From Rhizobium croatiense (GTDB lineage: Bacteria > Pseudomonadota > Alphaproteobacteria > Rhizobiales > Rhizobiaceae): a stretch of 64,000 nucleotides of DNA. Made by a program: the position numbers and the translations under genes. Shown piece after piece: positions 46,010 to 54,545 of the stretch (position 1 is its first letter; every line of letters begins with the position of its first letter). Location: contig NZ_JAILYJ010000007.1 in assembly GCF_019793465.1 (NCBI RefSeq), forward strand, positions 225,945 through 289,944. Direction: 5' to 3'. The notes under the pieces are model-generated. The model saw nothing but the letters and a program-made list of their open reading frames with translations, was not told the origin of the DNA and searched no databases.

Positions 46010-47002
46010 TCACCTCGGGGCGGCCGGGCTGCGATTGACGAAATCGACAAGGACGCCCGGCTTGACCATGCCGGCCAGCTCTTCGGCGTCCCAGTTCGTC
46101 AGCCGCACGCAACCATGCGAGCCGACCTTGTCGATGAGCTTGGGCTCCGGCGTCCCATGGATTCCATAGGTCGGCTCGGTCAGGTCGATCCAGACGCTGC
46201 CGACCGGTCCGTTCGGCCCCTTCGGGATCGTCAGGACCTTGTCGTTCTTTCCCTGCTTGAAGTTGCGCTTCGGATCATATCGGTAGACCGGCATCCTCGC
46301 GACGCCCTTGACCTTGTGCTTTCCTGAGGGCGACGGATTGTCTTTGCTGCCGATCGTCGCGGGATAGACGGCCAGCAAAGATCCGTCCTCGGCATAGGCC
46401 AGCACCTGGCCTATCTTCTTGTCGGCCTCGATCTTCTTGACCTTGCCTGCCCTTGCGGGGCCGGGGTCGACGACCCACACCGTGTCTCCAGGTGCAAACT
46501 GCGAAGCCGGGTTGAGCGCGTTCAACAGATCAAGACCCATATGAAAGCGTTCGGACAACTTCTCCGCAACGCTGGTATAGCCGAGGCTCTGCATCTTTGC
46601 CTTGTCGCCGTAATCCTCTGGGATCGTCTCGACGAGACCCGTGGCGTCCTCCGGCGAGACGACGTAGCTCCTGATAATGGCGGCAGTGTCTTCCAAACGG
46701 GAAACGACCTCGGGATCCGGCCTGCCGTCGACAGGAAGCTTGTTCATGGCCTCGAAGCCGGCCACGGCCTTATTGACGTTCTCCCCGGATAGGCCGTCGA
46801 TCACGCCGGGGGACGAGCCCGCCCGGTCGAGCAGGACCTGAAGACGGACGATCGCCGGGTCCGGATCTGCGGGCGACGGCTTTGCCGTCTCGATGTCGGC
46901 AATCGAGGCGGCGTTGATCGCTTCGGGTTGGAGATCCCGCGCGGCGGCGCCGCCAACGGAGATGGCCAGCGCGAGCAGCGACATCGGCAGGGTTGTTTTC
47001 AT
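46010..47002 (-). CDS. L,D-transpeptidase (YkuD family)
   Basis: 330 aa exported protein. N-terminal signal peptide (MKTTLPMSLLALAISVGGAAA), a putative peptidoglycan-binding region (PADPDPAIVRLQVLLDRAGSS and PEVVSRLEDT), a LysM-like or spacer segment, and the YkuD catalytic domain ending in YGIHGTPEPKLIDKVGSHG and CVRLTNWDAEEL; catalytic Cys is in HGCVRL. Makes 3-3 cross-links or anchors in the periplasm. Start ATG 47002; no good ribosome site, the in-frame upstream codons are not better. Confidence 0.9.
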   Translation of the reverse strand: MKTTLPMSLLALAISVGGAAARDLQPEAINAASIADIETAKPSPADPDPAIVRLQVLLDRAGSSPGVIDGLSGENVNKAVAGFEAMNKLPVDGRPDPEVVSRLEDTAAIIRSYVVSPEDATGLVETIPEDYGDKAKMQSLGYTSVAEKLSERFHMGLDLLNALNPASQFAPGDTVWVVDPGPARAGKVKKIEADKKIGQVLAYAEDGSLLAVYPATIGSKDNPSPSGKHKVKGVARMPVYRYDPKRNFKQGKNDKVLTIPKGPNGPVGSVWIDLTEPTYGIHGTPEPKLIDKVGSHGCVRLTNWDAEELAGMVKPGVLVDFVNRSPAAPR

Positions 47003-47098
47003 GGACGACAAATGGCCGACGTGGGAATTTGTTCCCACGCGGACTGCGCACACTGGAACTGCCTCTGCGACAGGTCCAGCCCCTTGCGGCAGCTGCGG

Positions 47099-47974
47099 TC
47101 ACGGCGCCTTCGCGCGCTTCTTGGCGTTGCGTGATCTTGCCGCGCGGCGGGCGGGCCTCAGCTCTTCGATCGTCGGCAGCCACCATCTGGCACCTCGAAG
47201 GGGCGGTGTTTTTGCCGGCCACGTACGGACAAGCTCTTCGAATGTCGGCGCCCGCCAATATCCCCAGAGATCATCCTCGTTGACGCCAGGATAGAAGTTC
47301 GCAACGGGGTGGGCATCAACCAGTTCGCCGGTGATATCAGTAAACACGACGATCCCATAGGAGGTGGCGATCGGGCGTCCTATCGGCGGCAAGTCGCCGG
47401 CGGGAAGCGGGTAGCGATGGCGCTTTCGTTCGGCCGAGCGAAGCCTGCTGCGCAGATCCTGTTCGGCCCCCTTACGCGCCTCGGCGCGCCGTCGTCTCTC
47501 CTCCGGCTCGTTTCTGCGAGCCGCCGCTTCGATATGAGGCCATCGGCGTCTGAGACCCTCATAGGATCGGAAGGGGACGTGCCATAAGCGAAGGTCGCTG
47601 TCCCACCGCGAGAACGGCACTTCGCGCAATTCGTCGACGACGGTCTTCGAATAGGGTGTGCGGATTCGAAAGCCTGCCTTGCCGAGTTCAAGATATGGAC
47701 TGTCGATCGGATCGAAGGCGAAGGCATCCCGCCCCTTCGCATCCGCATGCGCGTCGGCCTCGGCCTCCAGCTCGGCAAGCCATCGTCCGATGCGGCGGGA
47801 CGCCGTGCTGCCGGGAACGAACCAGGCCTTGCGATCATCGCTCCAGCGGGCGCGGGGGAAGCGTCTTCGGAATTGCTCGACAGTCATCCTGTCGTAGGGA
47901 AAGGATACATCCGCGCCGGGCTTTCGATCATCTTCGCCGGAGGGCGCCGCGTCGGGAGATTTTGTTTCGGTCAT
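47099..47974 (-). CDS. Protein with two tandem HARP-like repeats
   Basis: 291 aa, not a known family to me. Two repeats of about 50 residues share a pattern resembling the HARP domain of SMARCAL1/HepA-related proteins (PY...lr.iP-RrWd...k.W.vP): VEQFRRRFPRARWSDDRKAW + FVPGSTASRRIG (about 30-68), and VVDELREVPFSRWDSDLRLW + HVPFRSYEG (about 108-145). A charged region (RRRRAEARKGAEQDLRSRLR) and a C-terminal domain with WGYWRAPTFEELVR follow. Might bind branched nucleic acid, by analogy; the HARP match is eye-made. Start ATG 47974 or 47995. Confidence 0.6.
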   Translation of the reverse strand: MTETKSPDAAPSGEDDRKPGADVSFPYDRMTVEQFRRRFPRARWSDDRKAWFVPGSTASRRIGRWLAELEAEADAHADAKGRDAFAFDPIDSPYLELGKAGFRIRTPYSKTVVDELREVPFSRWDSDLRLWHVPFRSYEGLRRRWPHIEAAARRNEPEERRRRAEARKGAEQDLRSRLRSAERKRHRYPLPAGDLPPIGRPIATSYGIVVFTDITGELVDAHPVANFYPGVNEDDLWGYWRAPTFEELVRTWPAKTPPLRGARWWLPTIEELRPARRAARSRNAKKRAKAP

Positions 47975-48076
47975 GCGAGGAGAACGCTTGCGCACCGGGA
48001 TCGGTTTCCAGCGCAGTGGCCCGTCGTACAGGTCATATTGAAAGGGTCATCAGTCCCGTCATTGCCAGGGTCGAAG

Positions 48077-48391
48077 CTAGTGAACCGTCCTCGACGGCTT
48101 TTCCGGGCGGGAAATGTTATGCAGCGTCGCCATGAGCTTTTCGAACTCGTTCAGAACCCGATTGAATTCGGCGTCCTGCATGGTGACGATTTCCGATATC
48201 GTCGAGGAGACCGATGCAATAAGCCTGTCGATCCAGACACAGCGATCGGCCGGCACGTTTCCGAGAACCTCCTGACGCAGCGTCTTCAGCTCACGAAGGA
48301 TGCGCATGATGAGGGCTCCCCGCTCCGCCCTGCTCAGGAACGGAAGCCTTGTCTGCGCCTGGTGGATTTCTGCTATCAGCGTCGTCGCCAT
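48077..48391 (-). CDS. Small helical hypothetical protein
   Basis: 104 aa, predicted mostly helical (QAQTRLPFLSRAERGALIMR, LRELKTLRQEVL, LIASVSSTISEIV and MQDAEFNRVLNEFEKLM), one Cys, no signal. Function unknown. An alternative ATG lies two codons upstream. Retained because codon pattern is consistent and no competing frame exists, but no family is recognised. Confidence 0.45.
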   Translation of the reverse strand: MATTLIAEIHQAQTRLPFLSRAERGALIMRILRELKTLRQEVLGNVPADRCVWIDRLIASVSSTISEIVTMQDAEFNRVLNEFEKLMATLHNISRPEKPSRTVH

Positions 48392-48505
48392 CCCCACTCT
48401 CCGCCCTCAAATACAACCGGATATCACAACCGGTACGATTACAACACGGACTTTAGTCTGGCCTGCCCGCTCGGCGCGATTTCGTACGCCTCGCCCCGGC
48501 CATGG

Positions 48506-49087
48506 TTAGTTGCTGGTCGCGACCAGATCCGAAATGTCGCAGCTTCGCCGCGGTCCGTCCCAGGGTTGATAGCTATTGTCTTCCGGCCGGTATGATCGAT
48601 AGCGAGCGGCGCATCGGGCAGCTGCCTGCGCATTTACTTTCGGACCGCCGCCTTCATCGCCTTCGGCGATATTCTGCTGAAACGGCGACGAGCATTCGCG
48701 GGTCTCGCCGCTATAGGATCGGTAGCTATTGGTCGCCGGATCGAAGGAGCGGTAGCGCTGCGCGCACCAGGCGAGATGCTGGAGGGACAATTCTGGCTGC
48801 CGCGTCTGCAGCTTGCTCGCCGGGCGAGCGGGCTGCGCCGTTGTCCTTGACGCCACGGTCGTCGGCGCTTCGGTGACATAGCTGGAATAGAGCGGGGCAA
48901 TTCGTTCATAATGCTGTTGGCGAGGATCGATTTTCACCGGGCTCGCCGTCCATAGATCGCCCGCGGCCAATTCAGGGAAAGCGTGCGGTTCGGAATCCGC
49001 CACGACGTGCGAGGCAACCGATACCGCGGCCATACAGGCGCCAACCGAACTGACGATGCCGAAGGCGACGGATGCAACGGCGTTCAT
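48506..49087 (-). CDS. BA14K-family protein with two BA14K repeats
   Basis: 193 aa, exported: hydrophobic segment after MNAVASVAFG. Two BA14K repeats, HLAWCAQRYRSFDPATNSYR (about 115-134) and AAARCAARYRSYRPEDNSYQ (about 160-179), each ending with a Cys (GETREC, PRRSC), so two intra-repeat disulfides are likely. BA14K is an immunoreactive lectin-like protein of Brucella. Strong AGGAGG ribosome site; its ATG overlaps the stop of the 54-aa gene by four bases. Confidence 0.85.
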   Translation of the reverse strand: MNAVASVAFGIVSSVGACMAAVSVASHVVADSEPHAFPELAAGDLWTASPVKIDPRQQHYERIAPLYSSYVTEAPTTVASRTTAQPARPASKLQTRQPELSLQHLAWCAQRYRSFDPATNSYRSYSGETRECSSPFQQNIAEGDEGGGPKVNAQAAARCAARYRSYRPEDNSYQPWDGPRRSCDISDLVATSN

Positions 49088-49248
49088 TGGCCCGCCTCCT
49101 GCTGTTGTGCCTGGGGAACCCAAACGCGTGGACCGGCACTGCTGTGGCCGCCGGTGGCGACAAGCGCGGCGAGAATGCCGGCGATTGCGAGCAGGATGGC
49201 GATCAGCGGCATGGCCAGGCCAGCGGATTTTTCTTCGGAATAGATCAT
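49084..49248 (-). CDS. 54-aa single-pass membrane protein
   Basis: Short gene: MIYSEEKSAGL, membrane helix (AMPLIAILLAIAGILAALVA), then a cytoplasmic or periplasmic tail GGHSSAGPRVWVPQAQQQ. Start ATG 49248 with GGGAGAAGGA just upstream. Overlaps the BA14K gene (TGA/ATG), so the two are translationally coupled and probably cooperate in the envelope. Family unknown. Confidence 0.72.
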   Translation of the reverse strand: MIYSEEKSAGLAMPLIAILLAIAGILAALVATGGHSSAGPRVWVPQAQQQEAGQ

Positions 49249-49300
49249 GTCCTTCTCCCTGGTTCCGGCGGCACAGACTGCCGCCGGGCACCGCGGCGCT

Positions 49301-50143
49301 CTACGCCGAGATGATGTAGACGATGGTGAACGACGAGGGATCGACGATGACGATCCGGCCGTCCGCCAGGATGAAGAAACGATAGGCCTTGTACTGCGGC
49401 ACGATCTCGACGATCCGCGGCGGCAGCGGTTCGAGCCTGATCTTCTTCGGGATGGCGGTACCAACCGAGACCGTAAAATCCGTCTCCCGAACCGGCTCGA
49501 CGTGAACCTCCTTCACGACGCTGCGGATTTCCGTCTGCTGCTCGACCGAGATGTTCACGTTGGTCGTGGTGTTCGTCTGGGTCTTGCTGCTGTCGACCGA
49601 GGTATTGCTGTTCGACTGGGTCTCGGTCGAACCGCCGGAAGGCTTCGCCTCGCCCGACTTCTGGGTTTCGCCGGAGCCCGTCGATGTGCCGGCGTCCTTG
49701 CTGCCGGCAGGCTGCTGGCTTTCCGTCGAAGGTTTGCCAGGCTCGGTCGTTTTCGAGCTGTCCGAAGTTCCACCGGAGCCGGTTTCGCCGGAGCTCTGTG
49801 TCTTCGCATCCGGCTGCGTTTTGGCGTCGGGCTCGGTCGCCTGGCCAGAGGGTCCATTGGTGGTGGCTCCCGAGGATGCACCCGACGAGCTTCCGCCGGA
49901 GCTGGAAGGCTGCTGCGCACCCTGGTCAGTCGCTGTGCCCGGGTCAGTCGCTGTGCCCGTGCCGCCCGGCGCGGCGGCGCCCGCATTCGGCTGCTCAGTC
50001 GCAGCGCCGCCGGACTGGCCGCTTTGAGCGGCACCCTTCTTCGGAATGATCGGCGCATCCTGCGCCGAGGCGGAGATGAGGCCAACCGGCGAAACGCCGA
50101 TCGAGAGTGCCGTCATCAGCACGGCAAATGTCTTGGTCTTCAT
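49301..50143 (-). CDS. DUF1236 protein with long low-complexity linker
   Basis: 280 aa. Signal peptide (about 1-28, MKTKTFAVLMTALSIGVSPV ... ASA), then about 140 residues rich in Gly, Ser, Thr, Gln, Ala, and a C-terminal DUF1236 domain: EIRSVVKEVHVEPV, FTVSVGTAIPKKIRLEPLPP, RIVEIVPQYKAYRFF, ADGRIVIVDPSSF. The domain is of unknown function and common in Rhizobiales, sometimes called BON-like or SH3-like. Likely periplasmic or outer-envelope protein. A second DUF1236 gene follows upstream at 50253. Confidence 0.85.
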   Translation of the reverse strand: MKTKTFAVLMTALSIGVSPVGLISASAQDAPIIPKKGAAQSGQSGGAATEQPNAGAAAPGGTGTATDPGTATDQGAQQPSSSGGSSSGASSGATTNGPSGQATEPDAKTQPDAKTQSSGETGSGGTSDSSKTTEPGKPSTESQQPAGSKDAGTSTGSGETQKSGEAKPSGGSTETQSNSNTSVDSSKTQTNTTTNVNISVEQQTEIRSVVKEVHVEPVRETDFTVSVGTAIPKKIRLEPLPPRIVEIVPQYKAYRFFILADGRIVIVDPSSFTIVYIISA

Positions 50144-50252
50144 AATGATCTCTCTGTTTCGGCCGCACGACGACGCTGCCGTCCATCGTGCGGCTGGTTC
50201 TGAAAGCTGATTTTCGGAAGCAAGACGCGGCAGAGCCGCGTGTACGATCAGG

Positions 50253-50651
50253 TCACTTGATAACCTGGATCACCTTGCGAGACGACGGTTCGACTATGAC
50301 ACGCTGGTCATTGACCACCGCGTAAGCATATGTCGGGTCGTCCGGGATGGGCGTCACGACGACCGTTTCCGGCAACGGCTGGCCGACGACAACTTTTTCC
50401 TTCACGACCACGCGCGTCGACGGTGCCGGAGCTTCGCGGACATAGGTGACCACCTTTTGCGGCGGCGGATCGATCGCCGTGCCGACAACTGCGCCGGCAA
50501 CGCCGCCGATAGCAGCGCCCGCGGGACCACCGACGATCGCTCCTGTGACCGCGCCGCCCGCCGCCCCGTTGACGGTCGAGGACTGGGCGAATGCGACGCC
50601 CGACATCAGGGACACGGCGGTTGCCGCGCCGGCAATAAGCTTCAAGAGCAT
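50253..50651 (-). CDS. Short DUF1236 protein with glycine zipper
   Basis: 132 aa. Signal peptide (about 1-22, MLLKLIAGAATAVSLMSGVA), a Gly/Ala-rich zipper (GAAGGAVTGAIVGGPAGAAI, then GGVAGAVVGTAI) suggesting membrane insertion or oligomerisation, and a C-terminal DUF1236-like end (TYAYAVVNDQRVIVEPSSRK). Start ATG 50651 with AAGGAGG upstream. A candidate EcfG promoter sits 50 bases before the start. With the neighbouring DUF1236 gene it forms a stress/envelope pair. Confidence 0.82.
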   Translation of the reverse strand: MLLKLIAGAATAVSLMSGVAFAQSSTVNGAAGGAVTGAIVGGPAGAAIGGVAGAVVGTAIDPPPQKVVTYVREAPAPSTRVVVKEKVVVGQPLPETVVVTPIPDDPTYAYAVVNDQRVIVEPSSRKVIQVIK

Positions 50652-50699
50652 GTTTTCCTCCTTCTGTTTCAACACGGTCTTCGCGACCGCTGGCAGACC

Positions 50700-50724
50700 A
50701 ACTAGCTGCGCACCGGGTCGTTCC
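50700..50724 (-). promoter_or_regulatory. Possible EcfG-type promoter, one mismatch
   Basis: On the minus strand: GGAAC (50724-50720), sixteen bases, AGTT (50703-50700) against consensus CGTT. Transcription would begin about 40 bases before the short DUF1236 gene. Confidence 0.35.
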
Positions 50725-50849
50725 AGCTCTCGGACCTCAGTCTGAGGGGGCCCGGCCATAGGTCCGAAACCCATTTCAATAATCGTTGCCGGCGCTATTT
50801 AAGGATCGCAGGGGCTCCGCGTTGTGGGCATGGCAGGAGACTGAGGGAG

Positions 50850-51122
50850 ATGACACGATCCAACCGCCGGGAAGCTGGACGCAGGCGCCTGGCGATGCGC
50901 CTGCCGCAGATACGGACGCTGATCATGGAGGCGCGCGAGCCGTGGCAGCTCGAGCTTTTCGAGGCCTATCAGATGGCGGTCGAAGCACGCGACCGTCTCC
51001 GGCGGCGACGGTTCAATCTGAAGCTGGTGCGGGAATATGACGAGACCTGTCTCGAGATCGAGCAGCACGTCATCGACGCGATGCACGAACCCTCACGTAC
51101 AAACTACGGGATGGTACCTTAA
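50850..51122 (+). CDS. Small basic hypothetical protein
   Basis: 90 aa, charged (Arg-rich: MTRSNRREAGRRRLAMRLPQ, ARDRLRRRRFNLKL), probably helical, no signal peptide. Ribosome site AGGAG ten bases before ATG. No domain recognised; might bind nucleic acid because of its charge, but nothing further supports this. Confidence 0.5.
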   Translation: MTRSNRREAGRRRLAMRLPQIRTLIMEAREPWQLELFEAYQMAVEARDRLRRRRFNLKLVREYDETCLEIEQHVIDAMHEPSRTNYGMVP

Positions 51123-51180
51123 TCAAAGCCTCCGCGCCGATCAGGCGTCCGCTCTGCATTTTGATCCGCGGCTGGAACAG

Positions 51181-52032
51181 TTACCGAACGCGGCCGGCGA
51201 CGATGAACGCGCTCATGTCTCCGCAAGGGCTCGCGCCGTAGCGCGACGCTACCTGCTCCGCCACCTCATCAACGATCTCGGACATGCGCTCCGGCGCCCG
51301 CCCCTCGATCTCTCCTCTGAGAGGCGAACCCTTGCAGAATGCCGCCGCAACGTGATCGGCGGTGGCCGCGACCGAGGTCAACGTCACCCGATCGCAGGAA
51401 ACCGCCTCGAAGCCCGCCGAAGAAACCTGTGCCTTGATCGCACCGGGGTCAAAATAGGAGTATGGCAAACGTTCGAGGAAGTCCGGGGGGGCGGACGGAA
51501 AGAGCCTTCTCAGACATTCGTCCACACATCTTGCGAAGTCGTTGGTCGCAAGCGAATCCCATGTCGAAAACAGGAAACGGCCCCCGCTCCGCAAAACTCT
51601 TTTCGCCTCACCATAGGCCTTTGGCTTGTCGGGAAAGAACATGACGCCGAACTGACAGATGACGAGATCGAACATTGCGTGGGCGAAGGGCAAATTTTGC
51701 GCATCCGCATGCATCCAATGGGTCCGCGACAGCGTCAAGGACGGGGCGCCGACGTCGATCATTGCCTGGCTGAGATCGGTGGCGACGATCTCGGCCGCCG
51801 GATCGAGCCTGGCGCGCAGAGCGCGTGTCAGGGCGCCGGTCCCCGCCGCGACTTCGAGCACGCTGACGGGTTTTAGCCGTTGGGCGACGTTCGCCATTTC
51901 CGACGCATAGGGTTCGAAGAGGATCGGCACGAGAAGGGCTTGGTAAAGGTCGGCGACGCCCTCCCCGAACGGTGTCGAAGAGGTGGAAAATGCGGCGTCT
52001 GCGCCGCCTTCGATGTCCGCAGAAATTGTCAC
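51181..52032 (-). CDS. SAM-dependent methyltransferase (class I)
   Basis: 283 aa. Rossmann-type methyltransferase: VLEVAAGTGALT (about 58-69) is motif I, EIVATDLSQAMIDVG follows as motif II, DLVICQFGVMFFPDKPKAYG as motif IV. Related to methyltransferase type 11/25 (UbiE-like). Start GTG 52032 with GGAGG eight bases upstream; the in-frame stretch before that overlaps the divergent EcfG promoter. Substrate unknown. Confidence 0.85.
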   Translation of the reverse strand: MTISADIEGGADAAFSTSSTPFGEGVADLYQALLVPILFEPYASEMANVAQRLKPVSVLEVAAGTGALTRALRARLDPAAEIVATDLSQAMIDVGAPSLTLSRTHWMHADAQNLPFAHAMFDLVICQFGVMFFPDKPKAYGEAKRVLRSGGRFLFSTWDSLATNDFARCVDECLRRLFPSAPPDFLERLPYSYFDPGAIKAQVSSAGFEAVSCDRVTLTSVAATADHVAAAFCKGSPLRGEIEGRAPERMSEIVDEVAEQVASRYGASPCGDMSAFIVAGRVR

Positions 52033-52143
52033 GCATACGCCTCCGAAACCAACTCCGTCGAACCGGAAAATATGGCTGAATCGGCCATTGTCCACGGTGA
52101 TCGGACCATGGTCCCAAGCCTCTTCGACCGAAGTCCCCGGCGT

Positions 52144-52168
52144 GGAACGGGGGCCTGACGGCGTCGTT
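52144..52168 (+). promoter_or_regulatory. EcfG-type general stress promoter, exact match
   Basis: GGAAC (52144-52148), sixteen bases, CGTT (52165-52168): exact match to the alphaproteobacterial EcfG consensus. About 26 bases before the ATG of the 58-aa membrane protein gene. Confidence 0.75.
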
Positions 52169-52194
52169 TGAAAGACACGGAAGGAGATCCGCAC

Positions 52195-52371
52195 ATGAAC
52201 CGCAATAACAGATCCCATGTGAATGACGCCTGGAACGTCTCCGTCATCGCTCTCGTCGTCGTTCTGGCCGGCCTTCTCTATGCCTTTGGCGCAGCCATGT
52301 CAGGCGACGGCCTCCGGTTGACCGAGAGCATCAGAGGCGCCGAGGTCTTCGATACCAGGAATCTGCCCTGA
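52195..52371 (+). CDS. 58-aa single-pass membrane protein, EcfG-promoted
   Basis: Short gene with strong ribosome site GGAAGGAG and ATG 52195: a polar N-terminus (MNRNNRSHVNDAWN), one membrane helix (VSVIALVVVLAGLLYAFGAA), and a polar tail. Not a recognised family; small single-pass proteins of this kind are common among general-stress genes of rhizobia. The exact EcfG promoter upstream supports real expression. Confidence 0.75.
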   Translation: MNRNNRSHVNDAWNVSVIALVVVLAGLLYAFGAAMSGDGLRLTESIRGAEVFDTRNLP

Positions 52372-52435
52372 TCCTGTCTGGAAAAACTCTAAAGACGCTG
52401 TAGGTTAGTCGGCAAAATCACTTGCCGGTATCAAA

Positions 52436-53824
52436 ATGAATTGGCTTCGCCGCTGGAATGCCCGCTCTCTCGCCTCCCAGTTTTTCATCGCGGGCGGCCT
52501 GGTCTCGATCGCCGTCATGTTTCTGGTCGGTGTTCTCGTGACCCATCTGATCGAGGAAGCCGTCATTCATAATTCCGGCGCGGCAACGGCGCTTTACGTC
52601 GACAGCGTCGTGGCGCCGCTGCTTCCCGACATGCAAACGGAATCGCTATTGGATGAAGGCACCGCCCAGGCGCTGGACGAGACGCTCGGCCAGGGCGCGC
52701 TCGGCAGGCGCCTTATCTCGTTCAAGCTGTGGCGAAGCGACGGCACCATTCTCTATTCGAACGTGAAAGAACTGGTGGGCCAGAAGTTTCCCGTAAGCGA
52801 CAAGCTGCAGAAGGCATTCGCCGGGTCGCTCGTTGCGCGCTACGAGATCGCCGAAGACCCGGAAAGCGGCGTCGAGCGCGCGCTCGGCAAGCCGTTGATG
52901 GAAATCTACAACCCGGTTCTGCAGCCGTGGTCGGGCCAGGCGGTCGCCGTGCTCGAATTCTACGAGACGGCGGAGGGTCTCGCCGACAGTCTAGCACGTG
53001 CGAGGCTGCGGAGCTGGGGGGCGGTCGCAGCCCTCACGGGGGTGTTTTTCCTCGTTCTCTCCGCCCTGGTGTTTCGGGGCAGCCGCACGATAGAAGCGCA
53101 GCGCAAGGATCTCAAAGAACGGGTGACGGAATTGTCGGCGCTGCTCTCCGAAAATCGCGGTCTTCAGCGGCGGCTGCAGCGCGCTTCGCAGCGGGTGGCG
53201 GCCCTGAACGAAACATATCTGCGCAGCATCGGCGCCGATCTGCACGACGGGCCTGCACAGCACATCGCCTATGCTTCACTGCGACTCGACAGCGACCTTT
53301 TGATCAACGCCTCTACCAAACCCGAAGCCCGGGAAAAGGAACTTGCCTGGATCCGCTCGAGCCTGGCCGAGGCGATGACGGAGATCCGCAATATCTGCAG
53401 CGGATTGGTGCTGCCACAGATCGAAAAATCCACGATCAGCGAGATCGTGCAGCGGGTCGTCGAAGCGCATCAGCACAAGACCGAAACCCTCGTCGAAACA
53501 ATCATCGACGAGGATGGACCCGAACTCGCGACTGCCGTAAAGATCTGTATCTATCGCTTCATCCAGGAAGCCCTGAACAACGCCTATCGCCATGGCGGCG
53601 GCGTTGAGCAGACCGTGAAAGCTGTGTCGCACAACGGTCATGTCAGTGTCGAGGTCAGCGATCGTGGCGATGGTTTCGACCCGGCGGAAGTGAGGCCGAG
53701 AAGCCTCGGCCTGGTGGGGCTTCGCGAACGCATCGAGAGCCTGGGGGGATCCTTCGATATCAAGACAGGCGAAGGAGGAACGACCGTGACCATGACCTTC
53801 GAGCCTATGGAAGTTGGAGACTAG
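52436..53824 (+). CDS. Membrane sensor histidine kinase (HisKA_3 type)
   Basis: 462 aa. First membrane helix about 14-38 (SQFFIAGGLVSIAVMFLVGV), a periplasmic sensor region (about 40-180), second helix about 195-212 (GAVAALTGVFFLVLSALVF), a coiled linker, then the NarL-type phosphorylation site ADLHDGPAQHIAY (His about 268) and an HATPase_c domain with QEALNNAYRHG and DRGDGFD, GLVGLRERI. Overlaps nothing; the response regulator gene begins four bases after its stop. Signal unknown. Confidence 0.9.
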   Translation: MNWLRRWNARSLASQFFIAGGLVSIAVMFLVGVLVTHLIEEAVIHNSGAATALYVDSVVAPLLPDMQTESLLDEGTAQALDETLGQGALGRRLISFKLWRSDGTILYSNVKELVGQKFPVSDKLQKAFAGSLVARYEIAEDPESGVERALGKPLMEIYNPVLQPWSGQAVAVLEFYETAEGLADSLARARLRSWGAVAALTGVFFLVLSALVFRGSRTIEAQRKDLKERVTELSALLSENRGLQRRLQRASQRVAALNETYLRSIGADLHDGPAQHIAYASLRLDSDLLINASTKPEAREKELAWIRSSLAEAMTEIRNICSGLVLPQIEKSTISEIVQRVVEAHQHKTETLVETIIDEDGPELATAVKICIYRFIQEALNNAYRHGGGVEQTVKAVSHNGHVSVEVSDRGDGFDPAEVRPRSLGLVGLRERIESLGGSFDIKTGEGGTTVTMTFEPMEVGD

Positions 53825-53828
53825 AGAG

Positions 53829-54452
53829 ATGACAGCAATCACCGTCGGCGTCGTAGACGACCACCCGCTTTTTCGCGAGGGCGTAACGCGCAGCTTGTCG
53901 GAGATGAGCGACTTCGTGGTTATCGGCGAAGGCGCCAGCAGCGAAGACGCCACCATGATCGCTTCGAACAACCGCCCCGACGTCATGCTTCTCGATGTCT
54001 CGATGCCCGGCGGCGGATTGGCTGCGATCAGCGACGTCCTGGAGCACAGTCCGGCGACGAAAGTGCTGATGTTGACCGTATCCGAAGAAGTGGACACGCT
54101 GCTTGGCGCCCTGCAACGCGGGGCGATGGGCTATGTTCTCAAAGGTGTCGGCTCCCGTGGTCTCGCCGAGGCGATCCGGACCGTCCTCAGCGGATCACGA
54201 TATATCTCGCCGACGATGTCGGCAAAGGTCATGGAGAATTCGCTGAATGGCGCAGCCTCCGACAAGAACGGTCTGACGCCACGGGAACGCGAGGTGATGG
54301 ATCTTGTCGCTCAAGGCCTTTCCAACAAGCACATCGGCTTGCGCCTCAACCTGCAGGAAAAGACCGTGAAGCACCATATGACCCAGATTCTGAGCAAACT
54401 CGGCGTCTCGAACAGGACCGAAGCGGCCCTGCAATGGCGCGAACGGCGGTAG
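53829..54452 (+). CDS. LuxR/NarL-type response regulator
   Basis: 207 aa. Receiver domain with D10-D11, phospho-acceptor D56 (MLLDVSMPGGG) and K near 105 (YVLKG); C-terminal GerE/LuxR HTH about 145-200 (LTPREREVMDLVAQGLSNKH, then LQEKTVKHHMTQILSKLGV). Start ATG 53829, four bases after the kinase stop, so cotranscribed. It pairs with that kinase. Targets unknown. Confidence 0.92.
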   Translation: MTAITVGVVDDHPLFREGVTRSLSEMSDFVVIGEGASSEDATMIASNNRPDVMLLDVSMPGGGLAAISDVLEHSPATKVLMLTVSEEVDTLLGALQRGAMGYVLKGVGSRGLAEAIRTVLSGSRYISPTMSAKVMENSLNGAASDKNGLTPREREVMDLVAQGLSNKHIGLRLNLQEKTVKHHMTQILSKLGVSNRTEAALQWRERR

Positions 54453-54457
54453 CGCCG

Positions 54458-54479
54458 GGCCGACTTGTCCTAGTCGGCC
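54458..54479 (+). terminator. Hairpin after response regulator gene
   Basis: Eight-base stem GGCCGACT/AGTCGGCC (54458-54465, 54472-54479) with six-base loop, ending five bases before an A-rich stretch. Modest terminator. Confidence 0.5.
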
Positions 54480-54545
54480 GAAAATCATCCTGTTCTAATT
54501 AGCATGATGTCGTCCGAAAGCGGCTCACACTGTTCGGCATCAACT

